29,108 bases of DNA from CAZTZY01 sp964617765 (GCA_964617765.1 CAZTZY010000026.1:1-29108); one strand, 5' to 3'. Shown: positions 15,101-23,638, counted from the stretch's first letter. Numbers and translations: made by a program. The notes: generated from the letters alone by a model not told the origin.

Positions 15101-15272
15101 TTAGGACGTCCAGGGTAATCTCGCCATAAAGAAAAACAGGTTGAGTGATGTGGTCATTGGCACTCATGGAAGAGCGTACGGAAACAACCGGAATATCAAC
15201 AATGAAAACTGGAATCGCTGAAATAACAGCCATGGCCAGAAAAAAGGGTGCAGTTATTAAAAACGCCCCCAT
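15093..15272 (-). CDS. Small hydrophobic protein upstream of ccmA, unknown
   Basis: A 59-codon frame runs from an ATG at 15272 to a TGA at 15093-15095, overlapping the TTG start of ccmA by eight bases. The N-terminal half is one hydrophobic helix (MGAFLITAPFFLAMAVISAI), and the C-terminal half is mixed polar. I do not recognise the family. Twelve bases separate it from the preceding small gene. The ATG has only a weak ribosome-binding site (TTGAAGC), so expression is uncertain, but the tight overlap on both sides suits an operon gene. Confidence 0.5.
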   Translation of the reverse strand: MGAFLITAPFFLAMAVISAIPVFIVDIPVVSVRSSMSANDHITQPVFLYGEITLDVLIE

Positions 15273-15284
15273 GCTTCAATTCGA

Positions 15285-15425
15285 CTATCGACCTACCAAC
15301 CAAAAACACACGGTTAATACAACGATTAAAATCAATGCAACAGCTGATTTCGCATCAAAAAGGCTATCCGCGTTACTTTCAACATTACTGGTTGCTTGAG
15401 TGGCGTGTGTATCATGATGTGACAT
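15285..15425 (-). CDS. Small single-pass membrane protein, first gene of the ccm operon
   Basis: A 46-residue protein from an ATG at 15425 with an excellent GGAG ribosome-binding site seven bases upstream. Residues 1-24 are polar and rich in His, Asp and Ser (MSHHDTHATQ), and residues 25-44 form one membrane helix (AVALILIVVLTVCFWLVG). It looks like a small membrane protein; I cannot name the family. It follows a TATACT -10 element, so it seems to lead the ccm transcript. The longer frame upstream to 15470 would run through the promoter. Confidence 0.65.
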   Translation of the reverse strand: MSHHDTHATQATSNVESNADSLFDAKSAVALILIVVLTVCFWLVGR

Positions 15426-15460
15426 AGTTATCTCCAGAAAAGGCATTAAAATTTTGGCGC

Positions 15461-15466
15461 AGTATA
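15461..15466 (-). promoter_or_regulatory. Candidate -10 element of the ccm operon
   Basis: TATACT on the minus strand lies about 36 bases before the ATG of the first small gene. The -35 region (TTACTT, 16 bases upstream) is weak. Support is by consensus and position only. Confidence 0.4.
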
Positions 15467-15500
15467 ACAATTACCCTATAAAAAGTAAGACTCCCTGAAT

Positions 15501-16838
15501 TTACGCTTTTATCGACAAACCACGACCAATGGCATAATAGCGCAAACCTTTTTCTGCCATTGCATCAGGCTCATACAGGTTACGACCATCAAAAACCAAA
15601 GAATCTTTCAGTTTAAGCTTCAATACATCAAAATCCGGTGCACGGAAAATCTTCCATTCTGTGCATATTAATAAGGCATCAGCACCTTCCAGTGCAGCTT
15701 CTTTAGAAATAGCCATCTTCACATTCGGCTGATTTTTATAAATCTCGTGTGTTTCTTCCATAGCGGCAGGATCATAAGCCTGCAACTTAGCCCCCGCCTT
15801 TACCAAGGCATCCATCATGACCAGGCTTGATGCCTCGCGCATATCATCCGTTTGTGGTTTAAACGCCAAACCCCAGACAGCAAAGGTTTTGCCGGTTAAA
15901 TCCTGGCCATAAACACTGAAGATTTTTTGAACCATACTCAGTTTTTGTTTGGCATTCACCTGCTCAACGGCGCCCAGCAAAACAGCATCATAGCCCAACT
16001 CATCCGCAGTATGTTTCAGCGCATTAACATCCTTGGGGAAACACGATCCGCCGTAACCACAACCAGGATAGATAAACTGATAACCAATACGCGGATCAGA
16101 ACCAATGCCCTGACGCACCTGTTCAATATCAGCACCCACGCGTTCGGCAATATTGGCCAGCTCATTAATAAAACTGATTTTTGTTGCCAACATGGCATTG
16201 GCTGCATATTTGGTCAGTTCCGATGAGCGCCTGTCCATAAATATGACGCGATTATGATTCCGGTTAAAGGGCGCATAAAGTTCGAGCATTTTCTTTTTGG
16301 CCTTTTCATCATCAGTGCCAACGATAATGCGGTCCGGTTTTACAAAATCCTCAATGGCATTGCCTTCTTTCAAAAACTCCGGATTGGACACCACGGCAAA
16401 CGGTACACTCACTTTTCTTTGCGCTAATTGTTCAGTAATTGCTGCTTCAACTTTATCGCAAGTACCGACTGGAACCGTGGATTTACCGACGACAACCTTA
16501 TACTCATTAATATAAGTGCCGATGGTTTTGGCAACAGCCAAAACATATTGTAAATCAGCAGAACCATCTTCCCTGGGCGGTGTACCAACAGCAATAAAAA
16601 TCACTTCGCCATGTTTGATACCTTCCTCGGCATCAGTGGTAAAACGTAATTGCCCATTGGCGACGTTTTCCAGCACAACTTCATCAAGGCCGGGCTCGTA
16701 GATAGGTATCTCACCCTTCAATAATCGCGCTATCTTGGCGGCATCTATATCCACACAACACACTCGATTACCCACATTAGCCAGACATGCACCTGTGACC
16801 AGGCCCACATACCCCGAACCAAAAACCGTTACCTTCAT
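15501..16838 (-). CDS. ugd: UDP-glucose 6-dehydrogenase
   Basis: This enzyme oxidises UDP-glucose twice with NAD to UDP-glucuronate, a precursor of capsule, exopolysaccharide and lipid A sugars. The 445 residues start with the Rossmann motif GSGYVGLVTG (7-16) and end strand 2 in CCVDID. The conserved KSTVPVGT lies near 118-125. The catalytic cysteine is in GGSCFPKD, at about residue 265. A third domain with WGLAFKPQTDDMREA near 320 binds the nucleotide sugar. No other polysaccharide genes are visible next to it, so it may be a free-standing copy. It is preceded by AAAGAG eight bases before the ATG. Confidence 0.96.
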   Translation of the reverse strand: MKVTVFGSGYVGLVTGACLANVGNRVCCVDIDAAKIARLLKGEIPIYEPGLDEVVLENVANGQLRFTTDAEEGIKHGEVIFIAVGTPPREDGSADLQYVLAVAKTIGTYINEYKVVVGKSTVPVGTCDKVEAAITEQLAQRKVSVPFAVVSNPEFLKEGNAIEDFVKPDRIIVGTDDEKAKKKMLELYAPFNRNHNRVIFMDRRSSELTKYAANAMLATKISFINELANIAERVGADIEQVRQGIGSDPRIGYQFIYPGCGYGGSCFPKDVNALKHTADELGYDAVLLGAVEQVNAKQKLSMVQKIFSVYGQDLTGKTFAVWGLAFKPQTDDMREASSLVMMDALVKAGAKLQAYDPAAMEETHEIYKNQPNVKMAISKEAALEGADALLICTEWKIFRAPDFDVLKLKLKDSLVFDGRNLYEPDAMAEKGLRYYAIGRGLSIKA

Positions 16839-17060
16839 TGAATGTACTCTTTAACACCGTTGCAATTTGTCCAAGTTTACCGAATTTATCGAACTTTAGC
16901 CTAGCTAAAAACACCGACAATCCTTATAGGGCTGTGGATTCTGATCATAAAACACGATCAAATGCCCTTAAAAGTTAAATATTGATCGTTTCTGTCACTA
17001 TTTTAAGCAAGAACAAACCCTTGTTTTTTATCCGGGATGATTCATAGTTATTCTCGCAAA

Positions 17061-17093
17061 GAGACCCATACAGGTATTTATCTATGAGGTCTC
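17061..17093 (+). promoter_or_regulatory. Hairpin in the leader of the nitronate monooxygenase gene
   Basis: GAGACC-CATA (17061-17070) pairs with TATG-A-GGTCTC (17083-17093) around a 12-base loop, giving ten pairs with one bulged A. It lies 35 bases before the start codon, with no T-tract. It might be a protein-binding palindrome or an mRNA structure. The rest of 16839-17128 is AT-rich spacer between two divergent genes; I see no RNA gene or known riboswitch there. Confidence 0.4.
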
Positions 17094-17128
17094 GCCAAAT
17101 TCAAATAAACCCATAAAGAGGAAATAAC

Positions 17129-18250
17129 ATGCGCTCAGAATTAGCCGATAAATTAGGCATTCAAGTACCCATTTTTGCCTTCACCCATTGTCGTGACGTG
17201 GTGGTTGCTGTCAGTAAAGCCGGAGGCCTGGGTGTTTTAGGCGCCGTGGGTTTTAGCCCGGAACAATTGAAAGAAGAGCTGGACTGGATTGATGCACGCA
17301 TTGGTGATTTACCTTACGGCGTGGATATCGTTATCCCGCAAAAATACGAAGGCATGGGTGAAATGGATCCAGCCAAACTCGAAGAGATGCTGGAAGCGAT
17401 GATTGATCCTTCCTATCATGAATTTGCCGCCAAACTTCTGGCTGATGCCGGTGTACCCGAGTGGCCGGATAAAGACGACAAAATGGGTCTGCTGGGCTGG
17501 AACGAAGCTATCGCCACTTTACTGATTGACGAAGCATTGACTCGCCCGAACTGCAAACTGATTGCTAACGCATTAGGTACACCACCTGCGCATATTATCA
17601 AACAAATCCAGGATTCTGGCCGTTTGGTGGGTGCATTATGCGGAAAAGTTAAACAAGCCAAACAACATGAAACAGCAGGCCTGGATTTTATCATTGCCCA
17701 AGGTACTGAAGGTGGCGGTCATACGGGTGAAATCGGTTCAATGGTATTGTGGCCACAAATCATCGATGCCGTAAAAACTCCAGTATTGGCAGCAGGCGGC
17801 GTGGGTAACGGCCGTCAATGCGTTGCTGCGATGGCCATGGGTGCGGCTGGCGTCTGGACGGGCTCTTTGTGGTTAACCGTAGAAGAAGCTGATGCAGAAC
17901 CTGCACAAAAAGAAACCTACCTGAAAGCCACTGAAGAAGACACCGTACGTTCACGTTCATGGACCGGCAAACCTTGCCGTATGCTGCGTAACGAGTGGAC
18001 CAAGGCGTGGGAAACTGAAGGCAACCCTTCACCACTGGGCATGCCATTACAAGGCCTGGTGACTGCGGATGCGATTCGCCGTACCCACCACTATGCAGGT
18101 TCGGGCAAGTGCCAGACCGTAGCATTCAACCCGGTTGGACAAGTGATTGGCCAGATCAACCATATCGAGAAAAGCCGTGATGTTATTACTCGTCTTTTAA
18201 CGGAATATGTGGATACCATTGATCGCCTGAACAGCCTGTTACCAGAATAA
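17129..18250 (+). CDS. Nitronate monooxygenase (2-nitropropane dioxygenase family)
   Basis: This FMN-dependent TIM-barrel enzyme oxidises alkyl nitronates to carbonyls and nitrite; many family members have unknown physiological substrates. The 373 residues show the N-terminal GIQVPIF start, SKAGGLGVLGAVGF (29-42), FMN phosphate-binding G-x-x-G regions (IAQGTEGGGHTGE near 189-201, and AAGGVGNGRQ near 217-226), and a late GAAGVWTGS (234-242). A region between about 250 and 300 (ATEEDTVRSRSWTGKPCRMLRNEWT) carries the family's R-x-x-x-G-x-x-x-R-x-x-x-N-x-x-x pattern. A good AAAGAGGAAA ribosome-binding site precedes the ATG. It is a single-gene unit ending in a strong terminator. Confidence 0.88.
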   Translation: MRSELADKLGIQVPIFAFTHCRDVVVAVSKAGGLGVLGAVGFSPEQLKEELDWIDARIGDLPYGVDIVIPQKYEGMGEMDPAKLEEMLEAMIDPSYHEFAAKLLADAGVPEWPDKDDKMGLLGWNEAIATLLIDEALTRPNCKLIANALGTPPAHIIKQIQDSGRLVGALCGKVKQAKQHETAGLDFIIAQGTEGGGHTGEIGSMVLWPQIIDAVKTPVLAAGGVGNGRQCVAAMAMGAAGVWTGSLWLTVEEADAEPAQKETYLKATEEDTVRSRSWTGKPCRMLRNEWTKAWETEGNPSPLGMPLQGLVTADAIRRTHHYAGSGKCQTVAFNPVGQVIGQINHIEKSRDVITRLLTEYVDTIDRLNSLLPE

Positions 18251-18265
18251 CTTTATTCATGGTAT

Positions 18266-18297
18266 AAAAAAGCCCGGTTTTTACCGGGCTTTTTTTT
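18266..18297. terminator. Bidirectional intrinsic terminator between nitronate monooxygenase and phoR
   Basis: A-tract plus GCCCGG (18266-18277), loop TTTTTA, CCGGGC (18284-18289) and an eight-T run make a strong stem that works in both directions. It ends the two convergent units. Confidence 0.9.
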
Positions 18298-18307
18298 GCG
18301 CTGCTAT

Positions 18308-19600
18308 TTATGTTGCCAGTCGATGGAGTGGGAAATGACACGTAAAACAACTACCTTTGCCAGGCGCACTGGTAATGGCGAGCTCTGCTTCATGACGCTG
18401 TAACACACGCTTAACAATCGCCAAACCCAAACCCGTACCTCCTGTATTGATAGAACGACTTTTATCCACGCGATAAAAACGCTCGGTTAAACGCGGTATC
18501 TGTAATGGATCAATACCAATACCATCATCGGTGACTGAAAAATACGCACCCTGCGCATCTTGCCAGCAATGCACGTCAATCCTGCCGCCTTCTAACGTAT
18601 ACTTACAGGCGTTTATCACCAGATTCAGCAAGGCACTGTGCAATTCAGTTTCCTGACCAAACAGCTTCACATCACCTTCTACATACAACTGGATATCCCT
18701 GTATAAAACCACGGGAATACTGGCTTTAGCTTCTTCAACCACCATCACTGCCAAATTCGATAATGATATCCGCGTTTTATGCATTTCATGGGGCAAGGTT
18801 TCCAGACGCGATAACTCCAGCAAATCACGCAATAGCGATTCCATTCGCTTGGCGTGTTGTTCCATCTGTTGCAGCGGTTTTTCCAGTTTGGGCACTTGGG
18901 GAACAAAAGCATTGAAATTATCGATATAACCGCTGATAACCGTTAACGGCGTACGTAATTCATGAGAGACATTCGAAACAAAATCACGGCGCATCTCTTC
19001 AAGTTTGTGTAATTCAGTAATATCGCGTGCAAACAATAAGCGGTTGCCCTTGCCAAACTGGGTAATTTGCACCAACAGGCAACGATCATTATTGATAGGG
19101 CAAGGAATTTCTATGCCTTCCATATAATCGTTGGCTTCGTAATACTTTACAAAAAGTGGATCACGCAAGAGGTTAGGCAAGTACTGGCCTTCATCCTTGG
19201 GAAACTGGAAACCCAGATTCCTTTTGGCAGCATCGTTACACCAATCAATAGCACCATTTTCATTCAGCATAACCACTGCTTCACTTAACGAAGCAAAGGA
19301 ATCACGCAAATAAGCAATATCACCTTCAAGCTTGGCCTGAATCTTTTTTTGCTTTTTTTGCAGGTAGTAAATCTTATCGCACACTTCGCCCCATATACCG
19401 GAAGCGGTAGGTGGATCTTTATCGCTATTATCCACAAGCCAGTCGTGAATACGTTTTAATTGCAGGAGAGTCCAGGCAAGATAAAACAGACAGCCGAGTG
19501 CCAGCATCCGCCATGTGGCTCCCATCAGCCAACCGATACAAATACTAACAAGGATAATCCAGATAACCTTGTTTAATTCTTTTAGCCAATTATTTTGCAC
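18308..19600 (-). CDS. phoR: Phosphate regulon sensor histidine kinase PhoR
   Basis: PhoR is the membrane kinase that phosphorylates PhoB under phosphate limitation. From a GTG at 19600 it is 430 residues. Two hydrophobic segments lie near the N-terminus (about 10-50), then a PAS domain (about 100-190; SLSEAVVMLNENGAIDW), then the phospho-acceptor domain with FVSNVSHELRTPL (His213). The ATPase domain shows the N box (LNLVINACKYT), the G1 box (DDGIGID) and the G2 box (GTGLGLAIVKR). GTG is preferred to the longer TTG at 19624 because AAGG lies eight bases before it. It follows phoB on the same strand after 143 bp. Confidence 0.92.
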   Translation of the reverse strand: MQNNWLKELNKVIWIILVSICIGWLMGATWRMLALGCLFYLAWTLLQLKRIHDWLVDNSDKDPPTASGIWGEVCDKIYYLQKKQKKIQAKLEGDIAYLRDSFASLSEAVVMLNENGAIDWCNDAAKRNLGFQFPKDEGQYLPNLLRDPLFVKYYEANDYMEGIEIPCPINNDRCLLVQITQFGKGNRLLFARDITELHKLEEMRRDFVSNVSHELRTPLTVISGYIDNFNAFVPQVPKLEKPLQQMEQHAKRMESLLRDLLELSRLETLPHEMHKTRISLSNLAVMVVEEAKASIPVVLYRDIQLYVEGDVKLFGQETELHSALLNLVINACKYTLEGGRIDVHCWQDAQGAYFSVTDDGIGIDPLQIPRLTERFYRVDKSRSINTGGTGLGLAIVKRVLQRHEAELAITSAPGKGSCFTCHFPLHRLAT

Positions 19601-19743
19601 GGTGACAACCTTGCAATATGACAACTCGAGAATACATCGTTAAAAATAACCTTATGGATTGTCTATTTTATGCAAGTATGGTCGAGCAGGTGTGTTGTCG
19701 CCAGTGTCGGTGTACTCATCGCTACGGAGTACTTCGGCATTAC

Positions 19744-20448
19744 CTAGCTAATCAGGGAGAATCGATACCCCGAACCACGAACAGTCTGAACAAACTTGCC
19801 ATAATCCTTGCTGGATGGTACTGATTGTAACGCTTTCCGCAAACGACGAATATGCACATCAATGGTTCTTTCTTCAATATAGGCTGTGTTGCCCCACACT
19901 TGATCCAGCAATTGGCTGCGACTATAAACCCTGTCCTGATGCGCCATAAAAAAACTCAACAGCTTATATTCAGTTGGTCCAATATCAATCAAATTGCTAT
20001 CAATACTCACCCTGTGGCTACCATGGTCTATCTTGATGCCCTCAAGCTCGATAACATCACCCTCCTGCATAACACCCGATCGACGCAACACCGCCTTGAT
20101 CCTGGCTGCCAGTTCGCGCGGGGCAAAGGGTTTGGTGATGTAATCATCAGCACCCACCTCCAAACCTTGTATCTTGTTATCTTCCGCTGTTTTAGCGGTC
20201 AACATGATAACCGGAATATGTGTTGTTACTTCCTCACGTTTCAAGCGTCGCAACAATTCAATGCCGCTGCCACCGGGCAACATCCAGTCAAGCAGAATTA
20301 AATGCGGTGAACAATCATGAACCAGCTTAAATCCATCCTGAATATTATCGGCTTCATAACACTCAAAATCGGCCATTTCCAGCCCCATTCGAATCATGTC
20401 ACGAATAGCCACTTCATCTTCAACGATAAGAATTTTTATGTTTTGCAT
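19744..20448 (-). CDS. phoB: Phosphate regulon response regulator PhoB
   Basis: PhoB is the OmpR-family transcription activator of the Pho regulon. From the ATG at 20448 it is 234 residues. The receiver domain has VEDE at the acidic pocket (about 9-12), the phosphorylated Asp54 in LLDWMLPG, a Thr near 84, and Lys106 in ITKPF. The C-terminal winged helix includes the ERTIDVHIRRLRKAL recognition helix. The upstream TTG at 20463 is less likely, since GAG lies six bases before the ATG. A Pho box stands upstream of it, which suggests autoregulation. Confidence 0.95.
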   Translation of the reverse strand: MQNIKILIVEDEVAIRDMIRMGLEMADFECYEADNIQDGFKLVHDCSPHLILLDWMLPGGSGIELLRRLKREEVTTHIPVIMLTAKTAEDNKIQGLEVGADDYITKPFAPRELAARIKAVLRRSGVMQEGDVIELEGIKIDHGSHRVSIDSNLIDIGPTEYKLLSFFMAHQDRVYSRSQLLDQVWGNTAYIEERTIDVHIRRLRKALQSVPSSKDYGKFVQTVRGSGYRFSLIS

Positions 20449-20485
20449 CGAGTTCTCATCCAATTACCTGTATTAAGGCAATTAA

Positions 20486-20514
20486 AATACAAAAATATGA
20501 CAAGCGTATGACAC
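20486..20514 (-). promoter_or_regulatory. Pho box upstream of phoB
   Basis: On the minus strand GTGTCAT (20514-20508) and TTGTCAT (20503-20497) are spaced exactly 11 bp, matching the PhoB 7-base half-sites with 4-base spacers, and a weaker third half-site TTGTATT (20492-20486) keeps the same phase. It ends about 37 bases before the phoB start. PhoB~P is expected to bind it. Confidence 0.8.
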
Positions 20515-20528
20515 ACAAATTAATCCAG

Positions 20529-21383
20529 CTAATCAAGAATCACCGTTTTATTACCATGGACAATCACCCGGTCTTCCAGATGATTACGAATACCTCGCGA
20601 CAACACACTGGCTTCTACATCTTTGCCCAAACGCACCATCGCATCGATGGAATGGCGATGATTCACCCGCATCACATCCTGCTCAATGATCGGGCCCTGA
20701 TCCAGCTCTTCAGTCACATAATGGCACGTTGCCCCCATCAGCTTAACCCCGCGCTCATGGGCTTTCTGGTAAGGATTAGCACCAATAAACGACGGTAAAA
20801 AACTGTGATGGATATTGATGATTTTACCGGGATATCGCGCACATAAACTCGCCGGAATAATCTGCATATAACGCGCCAGCACAATAAAATCTGCATCATA
20901 ATGCTGAATCAATCGCTCAATCTCGACATTGGCTGCCGGTTTGGAATCGGCAGTCATCGGCACATAATGAAAAGGAATATTGTGCCACTCCACCATACTG
21001 CGCAATTTCTCATGATTGGAAATCACTGCCGGAATTTCACAAAACAAATCATCGCTATGCCAGCGATGCAGTAAATCCGCCACACAATGCGAAGCACTGC
21101 TGGCCATCACCACCATTTTTTTCGGCTTGCTCGATTCACTGATAAACCATTGCATCGCATATTGTTCAGCAATCTTTTCGAATCGCGCTGAAAACTCTTC
21201 CAGTGATACACACAAAGAAGAAGCCTTGATTTCATTGCGCATGAAAAACCAGCCACTGTCTTCATCGGCATGATAACTGGCCTCGAGTAACCAGCCGCCC
21301 AACTCCGCAACGAAACGGCTGACTTCGGCCACAATACCCACTCTATCGGGGCAGGAAATCACCAAACGATAACTGTGTTCCAC
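20529..21383 (-). CDS. purU: Formyltetrahydrofolate deformylase
   Basis: PurU hydrolyses 10-formyl-tetrahydrofolate to formate and tetrahydrofolate, balancing one-carbon pools and feeding purine synthesis with formate. The 284 residues have an N-terminal ACT domain (LVISCPDRVGIVAEVS, 7-22) and a C-terminal formyltransferase-like domain. The catalytic residues are Asn190 and His192 in IINIHHSFLPSF and Asp228 in EELDQGP. AGGAG stands before the ATG. It lies between the GDCC-type gene and phoB on the same strand. Confidence 0.95.
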   Translation of the reverse strand: MEHSYRLVISCPDRVGIVAEVSRFVAELGGWLLEASYHADEDSGWFFMRNEIKASSLCVSLEEFSARFEKIAEQYAMQWFISESSKPKKMVVMASSASHCVADLLHRWHSDDLFCEIPAVISNHEKLRSMVEWHNIPFHYVPMTADSKPAANVEIERLIQHYDADFIVLARYMQIIPASLCARYPGKIINIHHSFLPSFIGANPYQKAHERGVKLMGATCHYVTEELDQGPIIEQDVMRVNHRHSIDAMVRLGKDVEASVLSRGIRNHLEDRVIVHGNKTVILD

Positions 21384-21401
21384 TCATTTTTCTCCTGGAT
21401 T

Positions 21402-21602
21402 TTATGCATCTGACGCTTGTTGGGCAGGGCACTTAAATCGGCCCAGTTTACAATAAATACAACATTCCCCGGCAAGGGCCTGCGTTACCACCTGACAGGC
21501 CTGACACTGATAACTCATTACTTTTTTTGCGCTCGGCATTTGCTCAGTGGTTTTAAAACCACACACCGGGCATTGAACCACATTACGTAATTGTACAGTC
21601 AT
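21402..21602 (-). CDS. GDCCVxC-type small cysteine-rich protein
   Basis: A 66-residue protein with a CPVCGF pair (11-16), a CQAC pair (33-36), and the motif GECCIYCKLGRFKCP near 46-60, close to the GDCCVxCxYGxxxCP motif of small metal-binding proteins annotated as GDCCVxC domain-containing (seleno)proteins. No in-frame TGA or selenocysteine is present here, and the motif reads GECCIYC, so the canonical site has a substitution. Zinc binding is likely; the function is unknown. Its ATG follows a gap after recD that contains a MITE. Confidence 0.8.
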   Translation of the reverse strand: MTVQLRNVVQCPVCGFKTTEQMPSAKKVMSYQCQACQVVTQALAGECCIYCKLGRFKCPAQQASDA

Positions 21603-21728
21603 GATGTTTATTCGGTATGTTGCTGTATCGTCGTATAATAACGGATTATTTCAAAACCATGATAGTGAGCATATTCAAAGACGCATCAGAACTCGGCGAA
21701 AATATATATTCGCTACTTCAATACCTAA

Positions 21729-21837
21729 GGAACCTCTGAATAACTCCCTTTGTCATTCTGAACGCAGTGAAGAATCTTTTTAATTCAAGTAGTTAGATTT
21801 CTCACTGCGTTCGAAATGACAGTTATTCAGCGGTTCC
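21729..21837. mobile_element. MITE-like element, family B
   Basis: A 109-bp near-perfect palindrome: GGAACCTCTGAATAACT and TGTCATTCTGAACGCAGTGA on the left meet TCACTGCGTTCGAAATGACA and AGTTATTCAGCGGTTCC on the right around a short AT-rich centre. It is flanked by CTAA on both sides (21725-21728, 21838-21841), a YTAR-type four-base duplication as made by IS5-subgroup transposases. It shares no clear identity with family A. The right-hand CTAA abuts the recD stop codon. Repeats containing this sequence are widespread in bacterial genomes and are often mistranslated. Confidence 0.85.
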
Positions 21838-21841
21838 CTAA

Positions 21842-23638
21842 TCATAAATGTTTAACTGCATCCAGCATCAATGCCAACCCCGACATCCTTACCGTTTGCC
21901 GCTGTGCCATTATCTCAAGCACACCAACACCCGCATAAATATCCACTTGTTTTTTGGCGCGAGTGACGGCGGTATAGGCCAGTTCGCGAGCCAGTACGGG
22001 GTTATTTTGAACAGAACTACTGTCTGCCGGCAGTACAATGACTACATGTTCGTATTCAGAACCTTGTGATTTATGCACGGTAATGGCATAACAGGTTTGG
22101 TGTGGTGGAATCTGCGCGTGCGATATGGTTTTGATACCATCGGCGGTAATAAAACAGGCTTTCAGTTCGGCCTGCCCTATTTCAACAGTTTGGCCATCAC
22201 TCGACACAGGCAACACAATACCTACATCACCGTTATACAGTTTTCTTTCCTTGTCATTTTGCAGGATGATCACTGGCTTGCCCGCATACCATTCACTGTT
22301 GTTGCCGCTTTTAGCAAGCGACCTTTCAATAATATCGTTGATGCCTTGTACACCATACGGACCTTTATTGAGCGCACACAGTACCTGGAATTTAGCCTGC
22401 AATTTAAGCAGGCTTTCGATGGCCGTACCGGTTTGTATGCCAGCCATCAATTGCTGGTAGTTGTTTTTTACCAGTGGCAACCATTCGGGGTTCCATTGTT
22501 TGACCGCTTCTGTGGAATGCCACAACACATAACTGTTGTTGGCAAAATCCGGCAAGGCATTATCACTATTGCCATTCAACCATTGCGCAAGCTGGCCGAT
22601 TTCTTTCATCTCGCCAAACCGGCGGCTAACGGTAATACCTGATTGCGCGTTGTTAAGTTGTTGCGCCAGGCACAGTTCAGCCAGCACACTGCCCGCCTCT
22701 ACCGAGGCCAGCTGGTCTTTGTCACCCAACATAATCAAGCGCGCATGGGAAGGCAAAGCATCGAGCAGGCGATGCATCATGGGCAGATCGATCATCGAAG
22801 CCTCATCAACGATCAATACATCCAGCACCAGCGGGTTGGCAGCATTGCGCCAGGGTTTTGGGGAATCGCGGCCAATACCTAACAGGGAATGCAAGGTTTT
22901 TGCACTGGCGGAGATGTTATCAAAGGCTTCGCTAAAGGCACCAAAGTTACTGTCTTCCTGACGTGCTTTCTGGATGGAATCTTTCATGCGCTGCGCCGCT
23001 TTACCGGTGGGCGCAGCCAGCACAATATTGCAGTGCGGGTTCTGCGCCACTAACACGGCAATAATGCGGGCCACGGTGTAGGTTTTACCGGTGCCGGGAC
23101 CACCCGTGATCAATGCCAGACGTGAAGCGAGAGCCATGCGTGCGGCAGACTTTTGTTCGGCCGCACCCTGTTTTTCATCAGTGGTGGCTGTAGCCTGTGT
23201 GGCAAACAGATTTTCCAGCAAGACTTCACTGGCAGCATCAATGGATTGATGTTCGCATGCCATAGCCAATAATTGTGTTGCACATTTTTGTTCAAAATAA
23301 TGATACTTCTGTAACCACACAAGATGGCTTTCTGCATTGACCGCCAAGGGTGGAATAGCGTTGGCAAAAATGGCTTGCAGGTCTTGGGCCGTTATGTCTT
23401 TAACCAGGCTATTTAACAGTGGCTCGTTAATGGCCTGCACCTTTTGCAAATCGAGGCAGGTATGCTGCAAGGCAGTAGCGTGGCTAGCAGCCAGGGCAAG
23501 CATTTCGAGCTTTTGTTGTAAATCACGTGGCAAATCTGTACCGAAGTGCTGCACTACCCATTGTGCAAATTGGCGATCAAGAAAACGCAGGCCTGTGCTG
23601 GTTTCGTTGACATCATTATTCTGTAATGGCGTATTCAT
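21842..23638 (-). CDS. recD: Exodeoxyribonuclease V alpha subunit RecD
   Basis: RecD is the fast 5'-3' helicase subunit of RecBCD, which opens and degrades double-strand ends until Chi. The 598 residues match the family (608 in E. coli). Walker A is GGPGTGKT near residue 178, Walker B is VDEASMID near 278, a late helicase motif HKSQGSEYEHV lies near 524, and ELAYTAVTRAKK near 555. The ATG shares its A with the recB stop (TAATG). No break is seen. Confidence 0.96.
   Translation of the reverse strand: MNTPLQNNDVNETSTGLRFLDRQFAQWVVQHFGTDLPRDLQQKLEMLALAASHATALQHTCLDLQKVQAINEPLLNSLVKDITAQDLQAIFANAIPPLAVNAESHLVWLQKYHYFEQKCATQLLAMACEHQSIDAASEVLLENLFATQATATTDEKQGAAEQKSAARMALASRLALITGGPGTGKTYTVARIIAVLVAQNPHCNIVLAAPTGKAAQRMKDSIQKARQEDSNFGAFSEAFDNISASAKTLHSLLGIGRDSPKPWRNAANPLVLDVLIVDEASMIDLPMMHRLLDALPSHARLIMLGDKDQLASVEAGSVLAELCLAQQLNNAQSGITVSRRFGEMKEIGQLAQWLNGNSDNALPDFANNSYVLWHSTEAVKQWNPEWLPLVKNNYQQLMAGIQTGTAIESLLKLQAKFQVLCALNKGPYGVQGINDIIERSLAKSGNNSEWYAGKPVIILQNDKERKLYNGDVGIVLPVSSDGQTVEIGQAELKACFITADGIKTISHAQIPPHQTCYAITVHKSQGSEYEHVVIVLPADSSSVQNNPVLARELAYTAVTRAKKQVDIYAGVGVLEIMAQRQTVRMSGLALMLDAVKHL

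Noticed and set aside
15145..15399. 84-residue plus-strand ORF opposite the two small membrane genes
   Set aside because: Polar, low-complexity shadow frame; the minus strand has better start signals and operon context.
16940..16965. GATC-flanked near-palindrome upstream of ugd
   Set aside because: Only the ends match; not enough to call an operator.
19598..19624. TTGTCAT and TTGTCAC near the phoR start as a second Pho box
   Set aside because: The half-sites are 16 bp apart, not 11, and overlap the start region.
19712..19732. GTACTC-N9-GAGTAC inverted repeat between phoB and phoR
   Set aside because: Six pairs with no T-tract; too weak to call a terminator or operator.
21601..21783. 60-residue plus-strand frame ending in CHSERSEESF
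   Set aside because: Its C-terminus is the familiar spurious translation of the family B repeat; no ribosome-binding site or family.
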